A DNA stretch of 10,421 bases from DATKXO01 sp035528995 (GTDB lineage: Bacteria > Planctomycetota > Phycisphaerae > UBA1845): NCBI GenBank assembly GCA_035528995.1, contig DATKXO010000461.1:1-10421 (forward strand), read 5' to 3'. The notes beneath the pieces were generated by a model. The model saw nothing but the letters and a program-made list of their open reading frames with translations. It had not been told where the DNA came from and did no database searches. The translations under genes and the position numbers were made by a program. Within the stretch, counting starts at the first letter, position 1. The number at the start of each line of letters is the position of its first letter. Shown here in pieces: positions 1-5,117 of this stretch.

Positions 1-676
1 GATCCAACGGTGGGATTTCCTGGTTCAGGTCGAACGGATCGAGCGTGCATGCCTCCGGCTCGGTGTCGCCGTTCTCGTTCGGCTCCGGGGCGGGTTCCTC
101 GTTATCGTTGGCCACGTCGGCGTTCTCGTTGTCCTCGGCCAGGTTATCGTTTGCGTCGGCGGCATTCTCGTTGGCCTCGGATTCGTTCTCGTTTTCCTGC
201 CCGTTGTCGTTCTCCTGGCCCTCGTTCGCGTTGACCTCCGTTTCGTTCTCGTTTGCCTGGGCCTGGTTCGCGTTGTCCTGCACCTGGGCGAGGAAGGCGG
301 CCAGGTCGGCCAGGTCCTGGTCGTCGAGTTCGGCGGTCTGCGGATGGTCCGGGTCGGCCAGGCCCGCCTCGAGGGCCGCTGCGTCGAAGCCGCTCAAATC
401 GGGCCCGTCACCACCGCCGGCCCCCGGGGCGCCGTGACAATCCGCGCACCGCGTTCCCTCCGCACCGAAGACCATGGCGCCGGCGGCGGGATCGCCCGCG
501 GCCCCGGTGCCCTCATTTGCGTTCTCCTCGCCGGCACCTGCATCCGCGGCGCCGGGGCGGCCCTCGTCGGTGCGCGGCGCGACCGGAATGCAGGCCCAGT
601 TCGCCACGGCAAACCAGGTGACCGCCAGAAGGCCGAGAAAGGGCATCGGACGCGTCCGCTGCGATGTTGGCAACAT
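1..676 (-). CDS. Exported mono-haem cytochrome c-like protein with Asn/Glu-rich tail (3' end outside window)
   Basis: This ORF is read on the minus strand from ATG at 676 and is still open at base 1 (225 residues visible). AGGAG lies 8 bases upstream of the ATG. Residues 11-28 are hydrophobic and end at Cys29 (NWAC), which may be a lipidation site, although the lipobox is poor. One haem-binding motif, CADCH, is at residues 77-81. It is followed by a short helical stretch (about 117-132, DLADLAAFLAQV) like the last helix of class I cytochromes c. No Met occurs after the haem motif, so the usual sixth ligand is absent; His111 is a possible substitute. Residues about 134-203 are low-complexity Asn/Glu/Asp/Ala (NANQ, NENE, NDN types), probably a flexible linker to a further domain that begins near Cys210. 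The likely role is periplasmic or outer-membrane electron transfer. The specific partner is unknown. Confidence 0.75.
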   Translation of the reverse strand, partial: MLPTSQRTRPMPFLGLLAVTWFAVANWACIPVAPRTDEGRPGAADAGAGEENANEGTGAAGDPAAGAMVFGAEGTRCADCHGAPGAGGGDGPDLSGFDAAALEAGLADPDHPQTAELDDQDLADLAAFLAQVQDNANQAQANENETEVNANEGQENDNGQENENESEANENAADANDNLAEDNENADVANDNEEPAPEPNENGDTEPEACTLDPFDLNQEIPPLD

Positions 677-900
677 CAAACGGTCTCCTGACAGCACGAA
701 GACTGTGCGACTCCTATCTCTCGGCTCATGGCCGAAACCGGGTGCGATCAGTCTGGCGGCTGGGGCGTAAACTCGCAAGGCGGCTCGATTCCCAGCCCGG
801 TCGGGCCGCGGTGGGGGGTCCAAGTTCGACCGCCCCGTGCCGGCCCGCGGTTGGCCGTCGCGACCGCCACGCCGCTGCCGGGCCCGCAAACTGCGCTTCG

Positions 901-949
901 AGCCGTTGGTGGGGGGACGCTGAGGTGAAGCCTCAGAAACGTCCCGGCT
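901..949. other. Long stem-loop in the intergenic region
   Basis: GGGACG (914-919) pairs with CGTCCC (940-945). Inside it CTGAGG (920-925) pairs with CCTCAG (931-936) around the loop TGAAG, with AAA as the only bulge. AGCC (901-904) and GGCT (946-949) can extend the stem across an unpaired stretch. On the plus strand it is followed by GCAAAAAATATT rather than a T-run, so it is not an ordinary intrinsic terminator in that direction. It could be a structured leader, a small RNA element or a protein site. Nothing else identifies it. Confidence 0.45.
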
Positions 950-1097
950 GCAAAAAATATTCCCCCGGCGGAACCGCGGCGACTATTGACGACCAACGGA
1001 CATGGCGGTAGCTTCACCGCACCGATTATGGGTCGGTGCTTGGTGCGTACGTTCGTGCGCGATCGATCGGGCCAATAACCCGATGCCCCAGGTTGTC

Positions 1098-1122
1098 GCC
1101 ACACGTGCCAGTCGCGTGTGGC
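1098..1122 (+). promoter_or_regulatory. Inverted repeat upstream of the tetra-haem cytochrome gene
   Basis: GCCACACG (1098-1105) is a perfect inverted repeat of CGTGTGGC (1115-1122) around a 9-base loop, ending about 48 bases before the start codon. A second one, ATCGGG/CCCGAT around CCAATAA, lies at 1066-1084. They may be an operator or a leader hairpin. The sequence gives no direct way to tell which. Confidence 0.3.
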
Positions 1123-1170
1123 GGGTGAGTGGAAAGTTATCAGAATCTTTCGATTGGGAGGACGTAACCG

Positions 1171-1842
1171 ATGACCGGATCGTGGACTGTTCGCAGCGTA
1201 ATGTTGGGCCTGGCTGTTCTGGGGCTGGGTGTGGTGTGGTTTGGGGCGGGGACGCCGGCCAGTGCAGGTGATACGGCCGGTGCCAGCGCCGCGAGCGCCG
1301 TCACCGCGACCGTGCTCGGCGCGGACGAGGCCGAGTACGTCGGCAGCAAGAAGTGCAAGATGTGTCATGCCAAGCAGTACAAGTCCTGGGAGGGCACCAC
1401 GCACGCCTCGGCTCTGGATGGTCTGAAGCCGGGCGAGCGGGCCGAGGCCAAGACCAAGGCCGGGCTGGACCCCGAGAAGGACTACACCACCGACGAGACC
1501 TGTCTGGGCTGCCACGTTCTCGGCTTCGGCAAGAAGGGCGGCTACGAGGTGCTCGAGGACGCCGACGAGGCCGAGAAGATGCTCGCGACGCACGGCAACG
1601 TCGGGTGCGAGAGCTGCCACGGCGCCGGCGGCGCATTCATCGACCTCCACAAGACGATCAAGAAGGAGAAGCGCACCTACACCTGGAGCGAGATGGAAGA
1701 GGCCGGCCTGCTCAAGGTCAGCGAAGAAACCTGCAAGACCTGCCACAACGACAAGAGCCCCACCGGCGGCGAGTTCAACTTCGAGGCCATGAAGGAGAAG
1801 GGCACGCACGAGAACATCCCGCTCAAGCAGCGCGAAGGCTAA
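1171..1842 (+). CDS. Periplasmic tetra-haem cytochrome c (cytochrome c554-like family)
   Basis: The product is 223 residues, starting at ATG 1171 with GGGAGG 9 bases upstream. Residues 8-32 form a signal peptide with a hydrophobic core (VMLGLAVLGLGVVWFGA) and an ASA cleavage site, so the mature protein is periplasmic. Four haem-binding motifs are visible: CKMCH (62-66), CLGCH (111-115), CESCH (146-150) and CKTCH (188-192). His78 in a WEGTTH context and His141 just before the third motif are probable distal ligands. The spacing, and the GCESCHGAGG block, match the cytochrome c554 type domain found in many multi-haem electron-transfer proteins. The C-terminal part is rich in Lys and Glu and soluble. 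It probably carries electrons between membrane complexes and a periplasmic partner, possibly the divergently encoded mono-haem protein. No catalytic role can be read from the sequence. It is transcribed alone and followed by a terminator. Confidence 0.9.
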   Translation: MTGSWTVRSVMLGLAVLGLGVVWFGAGTPASAGDTAGASAASAVTATVLGADEAEYVGSKKCKMCHAKQYKSWEGTTHASALDGLKPGERAEAKTKAGLDPEKDYTTDETCLGCHVLGFGKKGGYEVLEDADEAEKMLATHGNVGCESCHGAGGAFIDLHKTIKKEKRTYTWSEMEEAGLLKVSEETCKTCHNDKSPTGGEFNFEAMKEKGTHENIPLKQREG

Positions 1843-1900
1843 ACGACCGGGACGCGCGACGGCCGAAGCATCGGCCGGCGTGCCGGCGGGTTCCGGGATG

Positions 1901-1957
1901 AAAACAGAGGCGTGGGCACCCGTAGTTCCGTGCGGGGGCCCACGCCTTCGTTGTTTG
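1901..1957 (+). terminator. Hairpin terminator after the tetra-haem cytochrome gene
   Basis: AGGCGTGGGC (1908-1917) is a perfect inverted repeat of GCCCACGCCT (1938-1947), with further pairing inside (CCCG/CGGG). The stem is preceded by GATGAAAACAG and followed by TCGTTGTTT, which fits an intrinsic terminator with an interrupted T-tract. The A-rich left flank could make it work in both directions. A smaller perfect hairpin (GGCCGA-AGCA-TCGGCC) precedes it at 1861-1876. Confidence 0.75.
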
Positions 1958-1965
1958 CCAGGCAG

Positions 1966-2210
1966 GTGATGTGTGTTGGAGGTGGAAGTCCTCTGCGGGC
2001 CGTGATGACCGGAACCGCCAGGGCGGGCCAGGGTGTCCGTGGCGAGGCGGAATCTGAAGGGAGCCGAAGCCCGAAACTCGGACCCGACGAACAGAAACCG
2101 GATAGAAGGCCGGTCGCGTAGGGTAACCCGGCAATGGACGGGGAGGCCCGAAAGTCATCCGGAGGCGCCGCAGGTAGATCCGGCGGGGCCCGAGGGAAGG
2201 GCGCATCACT
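1966..2210 (+). ncRNA. Group II intron remnant: 5' part of domain I only
   Basis: I recognise this stretch as the sense strand of a bacterial group II intron RNA, domain I. Signature pieces occur in the expected order: GGAGGTGGAAGTCCTCTGCG (start of the conserved region), ACCGCCAGGGCGGGCC, GGCGAGGCGGAATCTGAAGG with GAGCCGAAG (2041-2069), GAACAGAAACCGGATAGAAG (2089-2108), CCCGAAAGTCATCC, and GGTAGATCCGGCGGG (2173-2187). This is known sequence of intron ribozymes, not of a protein gene. No reverse transcriptase/maturase and no domain V or VI appears downstream, because the IS630 element begins at 2213, so the intron is dead. The exact 5' boundary is uncertain. Its position immediately behind a transcription terminator hairpin is the typical target of class C (IIC) introns. 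The sub-class cannot be fixed from this fragment. Confidence 0.75.
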
Positions 2211-2212
2211 TA

Positions 2213-2238
2213 CTAATCCAGCCATAAAATGTTGCACT
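2213..2238 (+). repeat. Left terminal inverted repeat of the IS630 element
   Basis: This 26-base end is paired with 3301-3326 in inverted orientation (19 of 26 identical). The -35 element of the transposase promoter (TTGCAC, 2232-2237) lies inside this repeat, so transposase bound at the end would compete with RNA polymerase. Confidence 0.75.
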
Positions 2239-2260
2239 TAACAGAAAACAGTGGTATACT
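2232..2260 (+). promoter_or_regulatory. Transposase promoter, probably giving a leaderless mRNA
   Basis: TTGCAC (2232-2237) and TATACT (2255-2260) are separated by exactly 17 bases, and the -10 box matches the sigma-70 consensus at 5 of 6 positions. The ATG begins only 7 bases after the -10 box, where transcription normally starts. No Shine-Dalgarno sequence precedes the ATG, which agrees with a leaderless transcript. Confidence 0.6.
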
Positions 2261-2266
2261 TGTCGC

Positions 2267-3298
2267 ATGTTGAGCAAGGATGCCCGCTTTCTCTGCCCGG
2301 ATGCCCAGGAAGCCTTGCGGTCGCGCGTGATAGCGGCCCTGCGTGGCGGCATGAAACCGGCCGTTGCGGCGCGCACCTTCGGCGTCTCGCGCAGCAGCGT
2401 CTGGAATTGGCGCAAACGAGTCGCATTGGGCAACATCACCTCGTTGCGATCCAAGAAGCGCGGCCGGCCGAAGGGCACGCAACTGGCTCCGCACCAGGCG
2501 GCCACGACTGTGCGGCTGATCACCGACCGCTGTCCCGACCAGCTCAAGCTGCCGTTTGCGCTCTGGACTCGGGAAGCCGTCCAGCACTTGCTGGCCGAGC
2601 GTTTCGGAGTGCGGGTCTCGGTTCGCACGGTCGGGCGCTACCTGGCCGGCTGGGGGCTGACGCCGCAGAAGCCGCTGCGGCGGGCCTACGAGCGCGACCC
2701 GGTCGCGGTGCAGCACTGGTTGGACCAGGAGTATCCGACCATCGAGAAGCGAGCCAAGGCGGAAAAGGCTGAGATCCACTGGGGCGACCAGATGGGCCTG
2801 CGGAGCGACCATCAGACGGGCACCAGCTATGGCCGCCGGGGGCGGACGCCGGTGATCCCGGGGACCGGGCAACGGTTCCGCTGCAACCTGATGTCGACCA
2901 TCACCAACCGGGGGCATCTGTCGTTCATGGTCTTCAAGGAGCGTTTCACCGCGGCGGTATGCATCCGTTTTCTGCGCCGGCTGGTGCGACAGGCGGGTCG
3001 AAAGGTGATCTTGATTGTCGATCGTCACCCGGTCCATCGGTCGCGGGCCGTACAACGCTGGTTGGCGGCCAACGCCAAGAGAATCGCGCTGTTCTTCCTG
3101 CCGGGGTACAGCCCCGATCTCAACCCGGACGAGTTCCTGAACGAGGACGTAAAGAGCAACGCCCTCGGCCGACGACGACCCGCCACCCAGTCGGAAATGA
3201 TCAAGGGCGTTCGTTCCTACCTGCACAGCACCCAACGCCAACCCGAAATCGTCAGAAGCTACTTCCAGGCAGAGCCTGTTCGCTACGCGGCCGCATAG
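2267..3298 (+). CDS. IS630-family DDE transposase
   Basis: The protein has 343 residues, the usual length for the family. An N-terminal helix-turn-helix region (about 28-55, KPAVAARTFGVSRSSVWNW) is followed by a basic patch (KKRGRPKG) and a second winged-helix-like segment (about 99-135, with RFGVRVSVRTVGRYL). The catalytic core then shows the three acidic residues of the DDE triad: Asp174 in HWGDQMGLRS, Asp252 in ILIVDRHPVH, and Glu289 in PGYSPDLNPDEF, the most typical IS630 block. Nothing is truncated or frameshifted, so the protein is probably functional in cut-and-paste transposition into TA sites. The start at 2267 is chosen because it follows the promoter directly. A frame of similar length on the opposite strand is antisense shadow. 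Confidence 0.93.
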   Translation: MLSKDARFLCPDAQEALRSRVIAALRGGMKPAVAARTFGVSRSSVWNWRKRVALGNITSLRSKKRGRPKGTQLAPHQAATTVRLITDRCPDQLKLPFALWTREAVQHLLAERFGVRVSVRTVGRYLAGWGLTPQKPLRRAYERDPVAVQHWLDQEYPTIEKRAKAEKAEIHWGDQMGLRSDHQTGTSYGRRGRTPVIPGTGQRFRCNLMSTITNRGHLSFMVFKERFTAAVCIRFLRRLVRQAGRKVILIVDRHPVHRSRAVQRWLAANAKRIALFFLPGYSPDLNPDEFLNEDVKSNALGRRRPATQSEMIKGVRSYLHSTQRQPEIVRSYFQAEPVRYAAA

Positions 3299-3300
3299 AT

Positions 3301-3326
3301 AGTCCAACATTTAGTGGCCGGGGTAA
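3301..3326 (-). repeat. Right terminal inverted repeat of the IS630 element
   Basis: Read on the minus strand this mirrors the left end at 2213-2238 and is followed outside by the TA target duplicate at 3327-3328. It begins 2 bases after the transposase stop codon. Confidence 0.75.
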
Positions 3327-3366
3327 TATCTTCTTCTTTGCGCGTTGCGGGTGGGCATTTCAGCTC

Positions 3367-3428
3367 AATCGGACCCGGATTCCTGCTGAAAACAGGTTAA
3401 TCGGACCTGGATTCCTGCCGAAAAGCAG
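3367..3428. repeat. Two direct repeats, probable end of an IS21-like element
   Basis: Two near-identical units of about 29-30 bases lie at 3367-3395 and 3399-3428. Both read AATCGGACC-(C/T)-GGATTCCTGC-(T/C)-GAAAA, then CAG or GCAG. Multiple short direct repeats at each terminus, with the outermost bases TG...CA, are a feature of the IS21 family. Read from the right, the block starts TGCTTTTCGGCAGGAATCC, which fits that pattern. No istA or istB gene is visible, so at most one end survives here. The family assignment is inference. Confidence 0.45.
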
Positions 3429-3526
3429 ATGAGGACGTTGGCGGCTGCCTTGTGGGCCGGAAGAGGTAGCGGCGGGTTCATGTCCAAATCGGGGCGGCGT
3501 GACCGCTCATTTCTGGAGGCCGGATC

Positions 3527-3820
3527 ATGTGGCGGGCGGAACTTCAGCAGGATCGGCGTTCGGAGCCGCGGCGCAGCGAGGCGGGGCAGATATCGTGGCA
3601 CACGACGAATGGGGCGGTGAGGCGCGTCGGCTGGCTGAGCGACGCGTCGAAATCGAGCGTCTCGTTCGTGACGGTCGCAGCGCATCAACCGGAGTACGGG
3701 GAGGAGATCGAAGTGGTGCGGCCGGATCGCTCGCGGCAGCGCGTTCGCGTGACGCGGGTGGCGATCTATGACGAGCATCTGGCACTGGTGGCTTGCCGGG
3801 GTCGGAACTCGGCGGCGTAG
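3527..3820 (+). CDS. Small PilZ-like protein with degenerate c-di-GMP motif
   Basis: This encodes a 97-residue soluble protein. The start at 3527 is supported by GGAGG 7 bases upstream. The fold-like pattern is that of a PilZ domain: an N-terminal arginine motif (RSEPR, residues 11-15, fitting RxxxR), then DASKSS at residues 39-44 where PilZ has [D/N]xSxxG, then a beta-rich stretch with GEEIEVV and a closing strand (HLALVACR). The final Gly of the second motif is replaced by Ser, so binding of cyclic-di-GMP is doubtful. It may be a receptor with altered affinity or a non-binding PilZ relative. It stands alone on the plus strand between the mobile-element patch and the hairpin array, and converges on the anti-sigma factor gene. 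The coding call is fairly safe; the domain call is tentative. Confidence 0.6.
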   Translation: MWRAELQQDRRSEPRRSEAGQISWHTTNGAVRRVGWLSDASKSSVSFVTVAAHQPEYGEEIEVVRPDRSRQRVRVTRVAIYDEHLALVACRGRNSAA

Positions 3821-3883
3821 GGGGCGGGAAGAAGCGGCACGTCGTTGGATTTGCATTTCTGATTGTCGCGGTGTTGTGTCCGG

Positions 3884-4067
3884 GCGCGCTGAAGCGCGCG
3901 GGTTGCTGGGTCGGTTCTGTCCGCGCGAACTGAAGTTCGCGGCTCGGGAGGGCGTCCGCGCGAACTGAAGTTCGCGGCTCGGGAGGGCGTCCGCGCGGAC
4001 TGAAGTTCGCGGCTCGGGAGGGCGTCCGCGCGGACTGAAGTCCGCGGCTCGGGAGGGCGTCCGCGCG
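3884..4067. repeat. Tandem array of 35-bp units, each carrying a TGAA-loop hairpin
   Basis: Four consecutive 35-base units start at 3919, 3954, 3989 and 4024. A 9-base partial fifth unit (4059-4067) ends exactly at the stop codon of the anti-sigma gene. Each unit has a 7-bp stem closed by a TGAA loop and a constant linker (GCTCGGGAGGGC). Units 1 and 2 have CGCGAAC/GTTCGCG, unit 3 has CGCGGAC/GTTCGCG (one G-U pair), and unit 4 has CGCGGAC/GTCCGCG (pair restored). A diverged hairpin with the same loop (GCGCGC-TGAA-GCGCGC) precedes the array at 3884-3899. The array fills the gap between two convergent genes and may serve as a two-way transcription end, an mRNA-stabilising element or a REP-like repeat. 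Confidence 0.85.
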
Positions 4068-4526
4068 TTACTGCCTCGTCGGCTGCGAGAAGGCCCTGGA
4101 CAGCGCGTAGGCGTTGCGGACGAACGGGCTGAGCTTGTCCGGGCGAACCTGCTCGTCGATGGCCGGCGCGACCACGGGTGATTTCGGGCCCAGCGTTGGA
4201 GCGACCGTTGGGGCCGGCGGTGCGGTACGGGCGGCCCAGCCGATGCCGACGCCGATGAGCAGGGTGGCGGCGTAGGCCAGGGGGCGCAGGATGCGCAGTC
4301 GCGAGCGCGGGAGCGGTGTCGGCGCGGCTAGCGGTTCGGTGGTCGCCGGTTGGGCCGGCGGCGGGCCGAGCTGCCGCAGGGCGCCCAGGGCGACCTGGAG
4401 GGAGTCGGCTTCGGCGCGGCATTTGTCGCAGACGGTCACGTGATCGTCGAAGGCCTCGCGGTCGGCGGGGTCGAGTTCGTGGCCGAGGTAATCGGCCAAC
4501 ATGCGGGCTACCTGGTCACAGTTCAT
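4068..4526 (-). CDS. Zinc-finger transmembrane anti-sigma factor
   Basis: The protein has 152 residues. The N-terminal domain carries the anti-sigma zinc-finger signature HxxxCxxC (His29, Cys33, Cys36) within a helical region typical of zf-HC2/ZAS proteins that clamp ECF sigma factors, and Cys3 may be a further ligand. A Pro/Ala linker (54-75) leads to one membrane helix (about 82-98, PLAYAATLLIGVGIGWA). A short periplasmic Pro-rich tail (100-152) has no recognisable sensor domain. Its start codon lies inside the end of the sigma gene (11 bases shared, ATGAACTGTGA), so the two are translationally coupled, and the pair acts as sigma and its cognate inhibitor. CGGAGA upstream serves as the ribosome-binding site. 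The signal that releases the sigma factor, by proteolysis or a zinc/redox change, cannot be read here. Confidence 0.88.
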   Translation of the reverse strand: MNCDQVARMLADYLGHELDPADREAFDDHVTVCDKCRAEADSLQVALGALRQLGPPPAQPATTEPLAAPTPLPRSRLRILRPLAYAATLLIGVGIGWAARTAPPAPTVAPTLGPKSPVVAPAIDEQVRPDKLSPFVRNAYALSRAFSQPTRQ

Positions 4527-5097
4527 GGCGGTCTCCGGGTATTGGCCGCTTCGTTAGGGGCGCGGCTCGGTCCGGGCTTGTGGGGTCTTGCAGGCCGTCC
4601 GGGCGAACTTTCAGAAGCGTATGCCTCAAGGCCCGTAAGGCGCGCAGGTAGTGGGTCTTGACGGTGGGGACGGACATGCCCATCTGCTCGGCGATACGGG
4701 CGAAGGTGCAGGCGTCGTAGACTTTGGCGACGACGACGGCCCGCTGGCGGTCGGTGAGTGCTTCGAGGGCGGTCGCAACCTGTAGAGCGGTTTCGCGCCG
4801 GGTGGATTCCTCGGTGGGGTCGGCGGGGGTCGGGTCCGGCGCGTGGGGTGCGCGGTTGCGAGCGTCGGACCTGCCGGCGGTGGAGCGGATGGCGTCGATG
4901 GCCAGGTTGACGGTGACGCGGCGCAGCCAGCCGATGGCGTTCTTCGGTGCGTCGGAGGTGGTGTGGGCCCGCCACCATTTGAGGAAGACCTCCTGGGTGA
5001 CGTCGAGGGCGTCGTGGTGGTTCTGCACGAGGCGGTAGGCCCAGGCGTAGACCTGGGCCCGGTGGTTTTCGAAGGCGAACTCGGGGGCAGTTGGCAT
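4516..5097 (-). CDS. ECF-family RNA polymerase sigma factor
   Basis: The protein has 193 residues. Region 2 (about 12-76) contains VYAWAYRLVQNHHDALDVTQEVFLK in two overlapping pieces (core DVTQEVFLKWW), then IGWLRRVTVNLAIDAIR, the classical ECF sigma-2 pattern. A variable Pro/Asp-rich linker (80-98) follows. Region 4 (about 107-158) has LTDRQRAVVVAKVYD and the helix-turn-helix FARIAEQMGMSVPTVKTHYLR. A C-terminal tail of about 30 residues follows. The ATG at 5097 is the first reasonable start: upstream in-frame codons run into the lipoprotein gene, which ends 20 bases away, and the Shine-Dalgarno is weak (GCCCGG). It would direct RNA polymerase to a small stress or envelope regulon while held inactive by the anti-sigma factor encoded next. 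Confidence 0.92.
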   Translation of the reverse strand: MPTAPEFAFENHRAQVYAWAYRLVQNHHDALDVTQEVFLKWWRAHTTSDAPKNAIGWLRRVTVNLAIDAIRSTAGRSDARNRAPHAPDPTPADPTEESTRRETALQVATALEALTDRQRAVVVAKVYDACTFARIAEQMGMSVPTVKTHYLRALRALRHTLLKVRPDGLQDPTSPDRAAPLTKRPIPGDRHEL

Positions 5098-5117
5098 CCG
5101 GGCATCCGGCGCTGGAG

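Larger units (their letters stand above)
677..1170. other. Gene-free region between divergent cytochrome genes, with stem-loops
   Basis: I find no convincing gene here. The long minus-strand frame crossing it is antisense to the tetra-haem cytochrome gene and has no family character. The stretch does hold foldable sequence. A GC-rich stem-loop (GGGGGGTC against GACC-G-CCCC, loop CAAGTTC) is at 813-836. A long imperfect stem is at 901-949, and two short inverted repeats lie near the cytochrome gene (1066-1084 and 1098-1122). Promoters for both divergent genes must lie here. One weak sigma-70-like pair, TTGACG (986-991) and TAGCTT (1009-1014) with 17 bases between, is the only candidate I could place, and I do not rely on it. 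Confidence 0.5.
2213..3326 (+). mobile_element. Complete IS630-family insertion sequence
   Basis: The element is about 1,114 bases and holds one transposase gene. The left end from 2213 and the reverse complement of the right end from 3326 match at 19 of 26 positions without gaps, including a shared GCCA, AAATGTTG and ACT. Both ends are flanked outside by the dinucleotide TA (2211-2212 and 3327-3328), the target duplicated by IS630/Tc1-type elements. Transposase, repeats and duplication are all present, so the copy may still be active. It separates the group II intron remnant on the left from the repeat pair on the right. Confidence 0.85.

Noticed and set aside
811..836. T-arm of a tRNA (GTTCGA within a GC stem)
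   Set aside because: The stem pairs as GGTC/GACC around CAAGTTC, not as a T-arm, and no acceptor, D or anticodon arms could be built around it.
1823..2237. Short frames on both strands across the intron remnant
   Set aside because: The sequence is recognisable as group II intron domain I RNA, so reading frames through it are incidental.
2213..3310. Long minus-strand frame across the IS630 element
   Set aside because: It is the exact antisense of the transposase gene, has no recognisable domain, and the plus frame has the full DDE signature.
3919..4067. 35-bp repeats as a CRISPR array
   Set aside because: The units are head-to-tail with no unique spacers; the whole 35 bases repeat. There are no cas genes nearby.
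3766..4422. 218-residue minus-strand frame across the hairpin array
   Set aside because: It translates the tandem repeats and overlaps the anti-sigma gene out of frame; no start signal or family match.
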